This document shows, piece by piece, positions 1-8,078 of a DNA stretch of 64,000 nt. The translations under genes and the position numbers were made by a program. Below the pieces are notes generated by a model, which did no database searches, was not told where the DNA came from, and was given only the letters and a program-made list of their open reading frames with translations. Source of the stretch: Pelovirga terrestris (GTDB taxonomy: Bacteria; Desulfobacterota; Desulfuromonadia; Desulfuromonadales; Geopsychrobacteraceae); the NCBI RefSeq assembly GCF_014773365.1, contig NZ_JACWUN010000002.1:1-64000 (forward strand). Reading direction: 5' to 3'. Position 1 is the first letter of the stretch, and the number at the start of each line of letters is the position of its first letter.

Positions 1-141
1 AAGGCCGATTTTTTCTAAATCCGACATTTTTCACCCTGACGTAACGTAAAAACAGGGTATAGGCAGGAAAAAATATCTTAAAAAAGACGTCGCGACCATC
101 TATGCTTTTTCAGGTGGTGGATTTGGGCTACGGAGGACGAA

Positions 142-279
142 TTGCAACCTAATGAGCCAAATGATACCCTTATTAATCACGCCTCTGATGGAAAAACCCG
201 TCTTGATGTCCAGCTGGACCGCGAGACTGTCTGGCTGTCCCAACCGCAATTGTCAGCAAGTATGGAGTTTTTAATATGA
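142..279 (+). pseudogene. RhuM-type N-terminal fragment (45 codons)
   Basis: An open frame from a TTG at 142, preceded by a good GGAGG ribosome binding site (132-136, 5-nt spacer), gives 45 residues and stops at TGA 277-279. The centre reads DGKTRLDVQLDRETVWLSQP, which resembles the opening of RhuM/virulence-protein family members (typically 'DGKT-ievrl-e-ETVWLtQ-qmaelF'). RhuM proteins are about 330 aa, so only the extreme N-terminus remains. The stop overlaps the ATG of the next gene (ATGA), so a foreign 5' end has become a translationally coupled leader. RhuM is named from the remembered motif only; no search was run. It could still be translated as a short leader peptide. Confidence 0.55.
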
Positions 280-1862
280 CCCTGGATCAAGCACTGAATG
301 CCCTGAAGCCCTTTTCCCCGAAAGTCCCAAGAGATGCGCTGAATTTCATCCGCAATAACTGGCATGAAGCTGAGCCGGTTTTGCTGGCGGAGCTGGATCG
401 GTGCATAGATCAACCCCCATTGGACAAAGAACGGACAGCACTGTTTTTATATTCACTATTTCTGTGTGCAGAAAGGCAAAGTGACGCAGCTTTTGAACGT
501 TATGTCAGGATTCTCCGTCTGCCAAACCTGATACTAAGTGACCTGCTTGGGGACATCCTGACTGAAAACATGAAGGAGATGCTGGCGCGCACCTGCGCCG
601 GGCGGATCAACGAGATCAAATCCCTCATTGAGGATGAAACCCTTTATGAATTCGCCCGCTGCGCGTCTTTACAGGCACTCTATGTTCTGGTGGGGACAGG
701 GGGTGTCGAATTAAATGAGATGAAGCGCTATTGTCTCGATTTGCTGGAACACAGATTGGAACACAGGCCCTCCTATGTCTGGGATGACACCGTCTCACTT
801 GCGGAGGACCTGGGTCTCCACGAAGCGCTACCCTGGATTGAGCGTGCCTATCAGCGGGGGTGGGCTCATCCGGGCTCTCAAACCCTTGAAGAGGTTAAAA
901 CTGGATTGAATCGTTCTGTTGTGGAAAAACAGTTGACCCGCATTAAGGACAAATCAGAGTCTTTTAAGGCCGAGGGTGAGATGTCCTTTTTTGTCCAAAA
1001 TTGGGATAAGCAGAACGATCATCCCGATCCTGATTCTGTGGAGCTGTTGCGGGAGCCACGCGCGGCACGCCTGAAAAAATCCTTACCGAAAGCCGTTAAG
1101 ATCGGTCGTAACGAGCCCTGTCCCTGCGGGAGTGGAAAAAAATACAAGAAATGTTGTATTGATCAGCAGAATCAAGCACTTATAGAAGCTACCTCGGTAT
1201 CTGCCGAGGGGTTGGAACTAGCCGATGAATGGCTTGCTGCCGGGTATTATTACCAGGATCAGCATTGGCCGCATCGCGCCCTGGACTGCTGGTGGAATGC
1301 CTGGCAGACAGCTCAAGATTTTCTTCCCGAGGGCGTTGATGATCCTGGAAGCAGAGAATATGAAGGGCTGTTTGCAAACTGTGATTTCTTCAGTAACTGG
1401 TTGCAGGACTATCAAAGCCTGATCGAAGAAAATCTGCATCACAATCTTTTTGCTGTTAAAAATGGCCTGCAATTTTGTCGGCAGGTTATTGAACGCTTCC
1501 CGGCCATGAATCCGGTCTTGCAGAATAATTTACACGAGAGCATATTTTATCTTCTGTTGGTGCTTGGCAAATCGGACGAAGCTTTTTCACACATCCAGGA
1601 ATTCATTAAACAACATCCAGATACCGCACAGGGGTATGCGATTCTGTCGAGCGCATTGAGTTTTGACAGTCAACGCTTCAATCTTCGCCCTGATTTTCAA
1701 CGGGCACAGCAGTTGCTGGTACAAGCACTCGAAAATGCCACGGATTGTGAAGGGTGGGATATCGAGATGCGGTTGGCAGATTTGACAGAAGAGCTTGCTG
1801 CCGTTCAGGATATTCATTCCTTGGGCTTTGAGAAGAACTTCCGGCAATGCAAGCATATTTAA
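276..1862 (+). CDS. DUF1186 and SEC-C domain protein
   Basis: A 528-aa soluble protein with no signal peptide or membrane segment. Residues 1-250 are helix-rich and look like the DUF1186 family. Residues 273-292 carry a SEC-C zinc motif (GRNEPCPCGSGKKYKKCC), the same metal-binding tail found at the end of SecA. Residues 300-528 are helical and TPR-like. SEC-C modules bind zinc and dock on partners such as SecB or the ribosome; the role of this fusion is unknown. The ATG overlaps the stop of a RhuM-like fragment, so translation is probably coupled to that remnant. The flanking remnants suggest horizontally acquired DNA. Confidence 0.7.
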   Translation: MTLDQALNALKPFSPKVPRDALNFIRNNWHEAEPVLLAELDRCIDQPPLDKERTALFLYSLFLCAERQSDAAFERYVRILRLPNLILSDLLGDILTENMKEMLARTCAGRINEIKSLIEDETLYEFARCASLQALYVLVGTGGVELNEMKRYCLDLLEHRLEHRPSYVWDDTVSLAEDLGLHEALPWIERAYQRGWAHPGSQTLEEVKTGLNRSVVEKQLTRIKDKSESFKAEGEMSFFVQNWDKQNDHPDPDSVELLREPRAARLKKSLPKAVKIGRNEPCPCGSGKKYKKCCIDQQNQALIEATSVSAEGLELADEWLAAGYYYQDQHWPHRALDCWWNAWQTAQDFLPEGVDDPGSREYEGLFANCDFFSNWLQDYQSLIEENLHHNLFAVKNGLQFCRQVIERFPAMNPVLQNNLHESIFYLLLVLGKSDEAFSHIQEFIKQHPDTAQGYAILSSALSFDSQRFNLRPDFQRAQQLLVQALENATDCEGWDIEMRLADLTEELAAVQDIHSLGFEKNFRQCKHI

Positions 1863-1864
1863 AT

Positions 1865-1888
1865 CAGACGTCTCTGACGACACGTCTG
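1865..1888 (+). other. hairpin just after the SEC-C gene
   Basis: Seven-base arms CAGACGT (1865-1871) and ACGTCTG (1882-1888) flank a 10-nt loop two bases after the stop codon. No clear T tract follows, so it is only a weak terminator candidate. The remaining 200 bases up to the next gene show no supported gene. Confidence 0.3.
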
Positions 1889-2087
1889 GCGCTTTATCCG
1901 CTGGAGTGTGGGAATGACGAGAGCACAAGATAGGAATATTCGGTAGACCCACGGTGGTGTCGACTGGCAGAGGGTCAAGCCGGTACTGAAGGAATACTTT
2001 GATGAACGGTTTTATGTCATCAGCATGTGAATAGAGCTACCGAAAAATTGAATCCATCGGGACTGCATTCATAGAGAGGGTTACATC

Positions 2088-2588
2088 ATGTTTTCAGACA
2101 CCCACCCCCTCGGAACTGCGTACGCATCCCTTGACGATACGACCTTTGTTCCCCTGTTCCGGGCAGCGTGTTTTTGCGGCAGGGTTCGCTACGAGGTGAG
2201 CGCTGAGCCGGTGGATGCCAAACTCTGCCATTGCAAAGCCTGTCAAACCCTGCATGGGGCGCCGATGCAATGGGCTGCTCTCTTTCACAAACAGCATGTA
2301 CGCTTCACCGCCGGGACAGATCTGTTACGCTTTTACTATAGTGATCGGGACCTCATCGCGCGCGTGCTGCCCTGCAAGGTCAGTTGCAGCCACTGCGGAA
2401 CCCTGATAGCGGATGAGGGGCGCCGGATGTGGCTCGCTTTTCCTGCGCTGTTCGATTTTGGACAGCCGGCCACGATACCGCAAAGTTTCAAACCGACCTG
2501 CCATATTTTCTACGGCCAGCGGGTGATCGATATTGATGATGATCTGCCTAAATGGTTGGGACACAAACATCATTCTGCCCGTTGTTGA
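2088..2588 (+). CDS. GFA-family (CENP-V/GFA) zinc protein
   Basis: A 166-aa protein of the glutathione-dependent formaldehyde-activating enzyme (GFA, DUF636) fold. The zinc ligands expected for the family are present: C28-x-C30-G, C47-H-C49-x-x-C52 and C96...C100-x-x-C103-G. The first pair and the last CxxC normally hold a structural zinc and the middle triad the catalytic one. Family members have been linked to S-hydroxymethylglutathione formation, but most are uncharacterised, so the substrate is unknown. The first 25 residues precede the domain and may be an over-extended start. The upstream AGAGG is a plausible ribosome binding site. It lies in the accessory patch. Confidence 0.75.
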   Translation: MFSDTHPLGTAYASLDDTTFVPLFRAACFCGRVRYEVSAEPVDAKLCHCKACQTLHGAPMQWAALFHKQHVRFTAGTDLLRFYYSDRDLIARVLPCKVSCSHCGTLIADEGRRMWLAFPALFDFGQPATIPQSFKPTCHIFYGQRVIDIDDDLPKWLGHKHHSARC

Positions 2589-2629
2589 TCCTGTTCGTGC
2601 GGACGTTTTTCACAGTGTGTCCAAAAACA

Positions 2630-2655
2630 TTTTATCGTCAAATCTGACGATAAAA
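2630..2655. repeat. perfect 11-bp inverted repeat
   Basis: TTTTATCGTCA (2630-2640) and TGACGATAAAA (2645-2655) are exact reverse complements with a 4-nt AATC loop. It lies about 40 bases after the GFA stop codon. The T-rich arm is on the 5' side in both directions, so it is not a standard terminator. It could be an operator or a mobile-element end. Confidence 0.6.
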
Positions 2656-2766
2656 GCCTGATGAAGCCTGTAACTCGACAACTTTGACGACCTTTGTGCC
2701 TTTGTTTTGTGTATTAATTCGCTTGCTTTGGCGAAAAAAGATTTAATTCTGGGTATTATTCGCCAT

Positions 2767-2994
2767 ATGAGCGACAAGATACTTTTGGCAGATATCGGCC
2801 ATCGTCTGGGCCGCCGGCGCTGGGACCTCACCGGGCGCGTCAGCCCAGTCCGTTCGAGATCGGCAAGCAGGTGGTGGAAAACTACATATGCAATCTCTCG
2901 GAGCCCTGGCGCATGACCTTCAATATTGTCGCGCACAACCAGGATGATCATGTCAAGAATATTGCGTTTTTGATGGACAGGAAGGGGCGCTGGT
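2767..2994 (+). pseudogene. hipBA toxin-antitoxin remnant
   Basis: Two fragments in different frames. From ATG 2767 the frame gives MSDKILLADIGHRLGRRRWD, like the start of HipB-type XRE antitoxins ('dIlaelG-rLr--Rl'). From about 2841 a second frame gives residues including SPFEIGKQVVENY and FNIVAHNQDDHVKNIAFLMD, matching the HipA kinase core 'N-l--NqDdH-KNisFLmd-G-W' that contains the catalytic and metal-binding Asp/Asn region. The HipA similarity stops at GRW, where marC begins on the other strand. The N-terminal half and C-terminus of HipA and most of HipB are missing, so neither is functional. The HipA call is fairly firm from motif memory; HipB is weaker. Confidence 0.6.
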
Positions 2995-2995
2995 A

Positions 2996-3589
2996 TCAGG
3001 CCAAAAAGTTTTTAAGTCCGGTAAAAAAGATCTGGGCGGCAATCGCCGAGACAAAGAGTCCGGTCAGCTTGGTCAGGATGGTCAGGCCCTGTTGGCCGAG
3101 AACCTTTTCCAGGCGTCCGGCAATCAAGAGTAATCCTCCCAACACCACAACCGCGCTCAACAGGGCCAGTCCGGCAACAAACTTCTCGCCCAGAGTAACA
3201 AGATCAGCTCCCAAAACCAGCATGACCCCGATTGTTCCCGGACCAACGGTGATCGGTATAGCCAGGGGAACAACGGCAACATCTTCCCTTGAGGTTTGTG
3301 GTGATACTGTGGCTTTACCTTGAATCATTGAAACAGCAGAGAGAAACAGTACGGCCCCGGCACCAATACGGAAAGCGTCGAGAGTGATGCCGAAGAGGGC
3401 AAAAATGTAGGTGCCGAAGAAAAACAGGACAAAGCAGCTGATGGCAACGGCCAGGGAGATTTTGACGGCTATTCTGCGCCGTTCCGCCAGGGAGTCATCC
3501 TTGGTCAGGGACAAAAAAGCGGAAATGACGAAAAAAGGAGTAAAAATAAGAAAGACTTTAAGAAAAAGATTAATATACAAAGTTGCCAT
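2996..3589 (-). CDS. MarC-family integral membrane protein
   Basis: A 197-aa, very hydrophobic protein with about six predicted membrane segments, the usual size of the MarC/UPF0056 family. It opens with a segment ending in PFFVISAFL and has the family's central loop with PLAIPITVGPGTI. Despite the name, MarC proteins have no proven multidrug role and their substrate is unknown. On the minus strand GGGAG stands 7 nt before the ATG. Its 3' end abuts the hipA remnant with no gap, so the remnant's truncation point coincides with this gene's stop codon. Confidence 0.85.
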   Translation of the reverse strand: MATLYINLFLKVFLIFTPFFVISAFLSLTKDDSLAERRRIAVKISLAVAISCFVLFFFGTYIFALFGITLDAFRIGAGAVLFLSAVSMIQGKATVSPQTSREDVAVVPLAIPITVGPGTIGVMLVLGADLVTLGEKFVAGLALLSAVVVLGGLLLIAGRLEKVLGQQGLTILTKLTGLFVSAIAAQIFFTGLKNFLA

Positions 3590-3746
3590 TCAATAACTCC
3601 CAGCCTCTTATCAAGCTGTTACGTGAGACAAGTTCCACTTCCAACTTACCACCGTTTCAGCCAAAACAGTATCTGTTCACAATTGTTCAGCGCCGAAGCC
3701 CCAACCCTGTGGCATGGATGAGGCTGGATTGGTGACGTCGGGAACG

Positions 3747-3911
3747 TTAGGAAAGATCCGGCGAGCGCAGTGGTGTAATGACAATTCTGTTACCACAGGC
3801 CGGGCACCGGTAGATTTCACAACCAGTGCAGGCAAAACAGTTGCCGCACAGCCTTTTGAGGCTGTTACGTGGGTGTTTGGCAGAACAGTGCTTGCAGGTG
3901 ATGGTTTTCAT
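3747..3911 (-). CDS. 54-aa cysteine-rich zinc-ribbon-like protein
   Basis: The frame MKTITCKHCSAKH... carries four CxxC-type pairs (CKHC, CGNC, CTGC, CPAC) in 54 residues, as expected for two small zinc knuckles. The open frame extends upstream through tRNA-Leu, but that extension is a tRNA translation artefact, so the start is placed at ATG 3911. The ribosome binding site upstream is poor. A terminator lies just upstream, so the gene would need its own promoter, which I could not identify. No known family was recognised. Confidence 0.45.
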   Translation of the reverse strand: MKTITCKHCSAKHPRNSLKRLCGNCFACTGCEIYRCPACGNRIVITPLRSPDLS

Positions 3912-3943
3912 GGGCCGGATGGTTGTTCGCACAAAAGAGAGAT

Positions 3944-3977
3944 AAAAAAGCCCCCAACGAATCGGAGGCTTTTTTAG
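3944..3977 (-). terminator. rho-independent terminator of tRNA-Leu
   Basis: Read on the minus strand, an AAAAAAGCCTCC arm pairs with GGGGGCTTTTTT, leaving a short loop and a run of T. It lies directly downstream of tRNA-Leu and before the cysteine-rich small gene. Confidence 0.75.
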
Positions 3978-3982
3978 CAATG

Positions 3983-4067
3983 TGGTACCGAAGGCCGGAA
4001 TCGAACCGGCACGGCTCGCGCCATCGGTGTTTGAGACCGACGTGTCTACCAATTCCACCACTTCGGC
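3983..4067 (-). tRNA. tRNA-Leu (anticodon CAA)
   Basis: An 85-nt tRNA with encoded CCA. The acceptor starts GCCGAAG and pairs with CTTCGGT before ACCA; the D-arm contains the GGTAGACA typical of class II leucine tRNAs, the anticodon loop reads TCTCAAAC giving CAA, there is a variable arm, and the T-arm is GGTTCGATTCC. It decodes UUG. Confidence 0.95.
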
Positions 4068-4078
4068 ATGGTTCGACG

Positions 4079-4106
4079 ATTATAGTGAGCAGGATTTGTT
4101 TGTCAA
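4079..4106 (-). promoter_or_regulatory. sigma-70 promoter of tRNA-Leu
   Basis: On the minus strand a consensus -35 TTGACA (4101-4106) and a consensus -10 TATAAT (4079-4084) are spaced by 16 bp. The -35 box contains the TGA stop codon of pabC (4103-4105), so the tRNA promoter is embedded in the end of the upstream gene. Confidence 0.85.
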
Positions 4107-4936
4107 GGGTCTATGCGCAGGGAAATACGTTTGTAGATGTCTTTCCATAATCTTCCCCGGTTGATCGACTTACCGTCAATGGTGTTGACCGGAACCAGAT
4201 CGATCAGGGAGTTGCAGATAAATACCTCAGTTGCCTTGATGGCATCTGCCAAGGGCAGGGAGGATTCACCGCAGAGGATACCAAGTTCACCTGCTGCGTC
4301 GATCACCTGGTGGCGCATGATACCGTTCAGTACCAGATTGCCGAGGGGTGGGGTAACAAGCTGGTTGTCGATGATGGCAAAGATGTTGCTGGTTGCTCCT
4401 TCGAGCAGGTTGCCGTTGCGATCGAGAAAAAGAGCTTCTTCAACCTCTTGCTGACGGGCATGGTTGCGGGCGTAGAGGCAATCGGCGTAGTTGCCGAGTT
4501 TAAGCTGGGGTAGATGAGAAAATGGATTAACGCGTTGGTTGGGGGCAAGACAGCAGTTGAACCCTTGCACGCGGCGAGGTTCATCCATTTCGTTATAAGA
4601 AACCGCCGTGAGCAGGAACCATCCTTGCTTGTGGGCAGGGCGTACCAGGCCCTGGTATGACCCCCGGCTTAATGTCAGACGGATGCGAGAAGCCGCAGCC
4701 GTCAGGCGCATGGACAATTGTCTTATTGCTGTTGCAATGGCTGAGCGTGGGCAGGGAAACTCAAGCAACTGTGCTGATTGCTCAATCCGATCCAGGTGCT
4801 GATCAAGGAGCAGGATCTGCTGTCGGCGCGCCTTGATCGTCTCAAAAAGGCTGTCACCATAGAGAAAAGCACCATCATTGACAGCTACCCGGGCTTCTTC
4901 CTGCGAGATGAATTGTCCGTTAAGGCAGGTCAGCAT
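4103..4936 (-). CDS. pabC: aminodeoxychorismate lyase
   Basis: A 277-aa fold-type IV PLP enzyme of the PabC/branched-chain aminotransferase family. PabC converts 4-amino-4-deoxychorismate to p-aminobenzoate and pyruvate for folate synthesis. The Schiff-base lysine is K146 in LPQLKLGNY, and the cofactor-binding EGATSNIF and the N-terminal DGAFLYGDSLFETI are present. It starts 3 nt after the pabB stop, with GAGAGG 6 nt before the ATG, so the two form an operon. Branched-chain or D-amino-acid transaminase activity cannot be excluded by sequence, but the pabB neighbour argues for PabC. Confidence 0.85.
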   Translation of the reverse strand: MLTCLNGQFISQEEARVAVNDGAFLYGDSLFETIKARRQQILLLDQHLDRIEQSAQLLEFPCPRSAIATAIRQLSMRLTAAASRIRLTLSRGSYQGLVRPAHKQGWFLLTAVSYNEMDEPRRVQGFNCCLAPNQRVNPFSHLPQLKLGNYADCLYARNHARQQEVEEALFLDRNGNLLEGATSNIFAIIDNQLVTPPLGNLVLNGIMRHQVIDAAGELGILCGESSLPLADAIKATEVFICNSLIDLVPVNTIDGKSINRGRLWKDIYKRISLRIDP

Positions 4937-4939
4937 ACA

Positions 4940-6310
4940 TCACCTCTCCAGGCTATGGAGCAGGGCAGACAGGGCCTTGCCTTTGTCCAGACACTCCTGC
5001 CATTCCCGTTCAGGTACCGAGTCAGCGACAATCCCGGCGCCGGTCTGATAGCTCAGGTGGTTACCAATGCGCTGAAAGCCGCGGATCAGGATGTTTAGAT
5101 CCGCACTGCCGCAGGCGCTGATGTACCCGGCACTGCCGGTATAGCTGCCACGCCCCATCGGTTCGAGTTCATCAATGATCTCCATACAGCGTTTTTTCGG
5201 AACGCCGGTGATGGTGCCGCCGGGAAAGGTTGCCTTGAGCAGGTCAATGGCGGTGCAGTCGGGTCGTAAGGTTGCCCTGACATTGGAGACAATGTGGGTG
5301 ACATGGGAGTAGCGCTCGAGCACCATCAGTTCATCCACTACCACCGTACCGCCCTGGCAGACCTTGCCCAGGTCGTTGCGTTCCAGATCGAGCAACATGA
5401 TGTGTTCTGCTCGCTCCTTGGGATGGCCGAGAAGCTCCTTGCCCAGTTGGTGATCTTCCGGTGGAGTAAAACCACGTGGGCGGGTGCCGGCGATAGGGCG
5501 GGTCTGGGCGATGCCATCGCGCAGTGACACCAGGCGTTCCGGGGAACTGGAAATGATCTCAACTTCACCAAACTTGAGCAGGCAAGCAAAGGGCGCCGGG
5601 TTGATCTGCCGGAGGCGCCGGTAGAGTTCGCCGGCAGATCCGTCCACGACTGCATCAAAACGGCAGGAGAGGTTGACCTGGTAAATATCACCGGCGGCGA
5701 TGTAGTCCCTGGCGCGCTTAACTATGGCGATGAAATCCTGCTGCGTCATGACCCCTTGAGGTTCCTGACGCAGAGACAAGGGAGTTTCCGGTGGTGGACT
5801 GATCTGGGAAAGCAGCACCTGCTCTCGCCAGTGCTGCAGGTCGACACTGTTATCAAGGGTGGCCAGGGTCATCAGCTGCTGGTGATGGTCGTAAACCGCG
5901 GTTACATCAACCCAGTTCAGATACAGATCAGCCAGGGGCAGATCACGGGTTGCCTGATAGGGCAAGTCTTCAATTTGTCTGGCCAGGTCATAGCCGAAAA
6001 ACCCGAAAAAGCCACCGGGGAAGGGGGTTTCAGCAGAGCGTGGGCAGCGGCGTTCTGCCAATATCTGTGCCAGGGTTTTCATGGGTTGATCTGAGCTGCT
6101 TTGGCTCCCATCCGGATGCTGCCAGTGCAGTTGATGGTTGGCCAGGGTATATAGCTCTTGCCGGCGCAAGGGGACGATGGAATAACGTCCGGTTTTGGTC
6201 AGGGGGTTCAGGGATTCGAGCAAACCGGGGCCGTCCGGTACACAGCTCAGGTAGAGTGCCAGGGGATCGAAGGTTGTCAGGGTAAAGCTGGTTGTCTTCA
6301 TGGTCGACAC
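4940..6310 (-). CDS. pabB: aminodeoxychorismate synthase component I
   Basis: A 456-aa chorismate-binding enzyme. With a glutamine amidotransferase (PabA) it makes 4-amino-4-deoxychorismate from chorismate. The C-terminal core has the TrpE/PabB signatures RPIAGTRPRG, FPGGTITGVPKKRCMEII and GAGIVADSVPEREW. The PIAGT motif (rather than the TrpE form PIAGT followed by other residues) does not by itself separate PabB from TrpE, but coupling to pabC supports PabB. The start is uncertain: a GTG at 6310 or an ATG at 6301; neither has a strong ribosome binding site. No pabA is in the window. Confidence 0.85.
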   Translation of the reverse strand: MSTMKTTSFTLTTFDPLALYLSCVPDGPGLLESLNPLTKTGRYSIVPLRRQELYTLANHQLHWQHPDGSQSSSDQPMKTLAQILAERRCPRSAETPFPGGFFGFFGYDLARQIEDLPYQATRDLPLADLYLNWVDVTAVYDHHQQLMTLATLDNSVDLQHWREQVLLSQISPPPETPLSLRQEPQGVMTQQDFIAIVKRARDYIAAGDIYQVNLSCRFDAVVDGSAGELYRRLRQINPAPFACLLKFGEVEIISSSPERLVSLRDGIAQTRPIAGTRPRGFTPPEDHQLGKELLGHPKERAEHIMLLDLERNDLGKVCQGGTVVVDELMVLERYSHVTHIVSNVRATLRPDCTAIDLLKATFPGGTITGVPKKRCMEIIDELEPMGRGSYTGSAGYISACGSADLNILIRGFQRIGNHLSYQTGAGIVADSVPEREWQECLDKGKALSALLHSLER

Positions 6311-6338
6311 AGGATGCGTGGTAGAAATAAAAAAACAA

Positions 6339-6370
6339 AAAAGGGGTCAGCGTGAAAGCTGACCCCTTTT
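6339..6370 (-). terminator. bidirectional terminator after tRNA-Ala
   Basis: AAAAGGGGTCAGC (6339-6351) and GCTGACCCCTTTT (6358-6370) form a perfect 13-bp stem with a 6-nt loop. On the minus strand it ends tRNA-Ala before pabB; the A/T ends make it usable in both directions. Confidence 0.85.
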
Positions 6371-6378
6371 ACTTTTAA

Positions 6379-6454
6379 TGGTGGAGCTACGCGGGATCGA
6401 ACCGCGGACCTTTTGACTGCCAGTCAAACGCTCTCCCAACTGAGCTACAGCCCC
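6379..6454 (-). tRNA. tRNA-Ala (anticodon GGC)
   Basis: A 76-nt tRNA with encoded CCA. The acceptor GGGGCTG pairs with TAGCTCC and includes the G3-U70 wobble that identifies alanine tRNAs. The anticodon loop CTGGCAG gives GGC, and the T-arm is GGTTCGATCCC. It decodes GCC and GCU. Confidence 0.96.
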
Positions 6455-6469
6455 ATTTGAAGTGAGCGA

Positions 6470-6499
6470 GTTATAACAAACCCCGAGTTGACCTGTCAA
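6470..6499 (-). promoter_or_regulatory. sigma-70 promoter of tRNA-Ala
   Basis: On the minus strand -35 TTGACA (6494-6499) and -10 TATAAC (6470-6475) are 18 bp apart, ending 15 bases before the mature tRNA 5' end. Confidence 0.8.
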
Positions 6500-6656
6500 C
6501 AGGAAAAAACCGCTTTGCGCTAATGGCAGGCGCTACTGGTCTAGTCATCTGATTAGTGTCGTGTTAGACTCCGCTCGCAAAAAAAAGTGAATAGGTCCCT
6601 GTTAGTCGCTGCAGAACACATGCAGGTATTGATGTGATTATTACAAGGGTGAACGC

Positions 6657-8078
6657 ATGAGCGAACGACAAAATCTGTTACGACATCTCCCGGCGGTTGA
6701 TCGGGTGTTGCGTGAAGCGGAGCTGCAAGCGCTGACTGATCAATTGTCCGCTGATATTCTGGCGGAGGCCGTGCACCAGCACATTGATTATTTGCGTCGG
6801 CAGTTGCTTGGCGGCGGGGCATCAGCCGTTGCCGGTGCGGCGCTTGAACCTGCTGCCATCGCCAATGCCGCAGCTGCCTATTGTCGCGATCTGCTCAAGC
6901 CCTCCTTGCGTAAAGTGATTAATGCCACCGGGACCCTGCTGCATACCAACCTCGGGCGGGCGCCTCTGGCTCCCCAGGCCTTGCGGGCGATTCATGATGT
7001 CGCCAGCGGCTATTCCACCCTCGAAATGGACATGAGCAATGGCAAGCGCGGTGAGCGTTACCGCCATGTTGAGAGGTTGCTGTGTCGCTTGACCGGTGCC
7101 GAAGCTGCGCTGGTGGTGAATAATAATGCCGGTGCGGTGCTGTTGGCACTCACCGCCCTGGGTCGTGGTCGCGAAGCAATTGTTTCCCGTGGTGAGCTGG
7201 TGGAAATCGGTGGCGCTTTCCGGATTCCCGAGGTGATGGAGGCCGGTGGGGTGCTGTTGCGCGAGGTCGGCAGTACCAACCGTACCCATCGGCGGGATTA
7301 TGTTCAGGCTATCACGGAACAGACCGCTATTCTGCTCAAGGTTCATACCAGCAATTACCGGATAGTCGGTTTCAGTGGTGAGGTCACTTCCGCCGAACTG
7401 GTAGGGCTTGGGCGTGAACATCAGTTGATCGTTATGGAAGATCTCGGCAGCGGCCTGCTCACCGATTTAAGCTCTTATGGCCTGGCCGCTGAACCTACGG
7501 TTGGTGACGTTGTGCGCTCCGGGGTGGATGTTGTGACCTTCAGCGGGGACAAGCTGCTGGGTGGACCACAGGCGGGACTGATTGTTGGCCGCAAGGATCT
7601 CATCCGCAAGATTGCCAAACATCCACTGGCACGGGCCTTACGTATTGATAAACTGACCCTGGCCGCTCTTGAAACGACCTTGCGGCTTTATCTGCAGCCG
7701 TGTCAGGCCGCTAGGGCGGTCCCCGTGTTATCTATGTTTGCTGCCGAGCTTCAACAACAAAAAGGGCGTTGTGAAACTCTACGACAATGTTTGCTGGATG
7801 CACCGGTGGCGGCAGAAGTAACCCTGGTGGAAGATGTGGCACGGGTTGGTGGCGGGGCGATGCCCCTGACGGAGCTGGCTGATTGGGCGGTCGCTATCAG
7901 GCCTCACCATCTCAGTGTTGCCAAACTTGCGGCGCGTTTGCGCGACTATACGCCAGCGCTGATTGCCCGGATTCGTGATGATGCTCTGCTGGTAAATCTG
8001 CGGGCGGTGTTTGCCGCAGAAGATTGTCTGCTGGCCCAATTACTGGTGGCGGCGTTGGTGGGTGAGGAGTCGTGCTGA
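6657..8078 (+). CDS. selA: L-seryl-tRNA(Sec) selenium transferase
   Basis: A 473-aa PLP enzyme that converts Ser-tRNA(Sec) to Sec-tRNA(Sec) with selenophosphate. The cofactor lysine is K299 in FSGDKLLGGPQAG, matching the family motif. The length fits bacterial SelA (about 460). The N-terminal helical tRNA-binding region (residues 1-70) is followed by the family block NATGTLLHTNLGRAPL. The stop overlaps the GTG of selB by 7 nt, so translation of the two is coupled. It begins the selAB-selD set and needs a selC tRNA that is not in this window. Confidence 0.96.
   Translation: MSERQNLLRHLPAVDRVLREAELQALTDQLSADILAEAVHQHIDYLRRQLLGGGASAVAGAALEPAAIANAAAAYCRDLLKPSLRKVINATGTLLHTNLGRAPLAPQALRAIHDVASGYSTLEMDMSNGKRGERYRHVERLLCRLTGAEAALVVNNNAGAVLLALTALGRGREAIVSRGELVEIGGAFRIPEVMEAGGVLLREVGSTNRTHRRDYVQAITEQTAILLKVHTSNYRIVGFSGEVTSAELVGLGREHQLIVMEDLGSGLLTDLSSYGLAAEPTVGDVVRSGVDVVTFSGDKLLGGPQAGLIVGRKDLIRKIAKHPLARALRIDKLTLAALETTLRLYLQPCQAARAVPVLSMFAAELQQQKGRCETLRQCLLDAPVAAEVTLVEDVARVGGGAMPLTELADWAVAIRPHHLSVAKLAARLRDYTPALIARIRDDALLVNLRAVFAAEDCLLAQLLVAALVGEESC

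Larger units (their letters stand above)
2589..2995. other. 407-base stretch holding decayed genes
   Basis: There is no intact gene between the GFA gene and marC. It holds a perfect 26-base palindrome at 2630-2655 and a hipBA-like remnant at 2767-2994. Nothing else is supported. Confidence 0.6.

Noticed and set aside
1952-2029. Short plus-strand frame ending DERFYVISM between the SEC-C and GFA genes
   Set aside because: Looks gene-like (about 25 codons) but has an in-frame stop just upstream, no start or ribosome binding site, and I could not name the family; possibly another remnant.
3912-4061. N-terminal extension of the Cys-rich ORF (MVELVDTSVSNTDG...)
   Set aside because: It is the translation of tRNA-Leu and its terminator; this peptide is a common artefact of class II tRNA genes.
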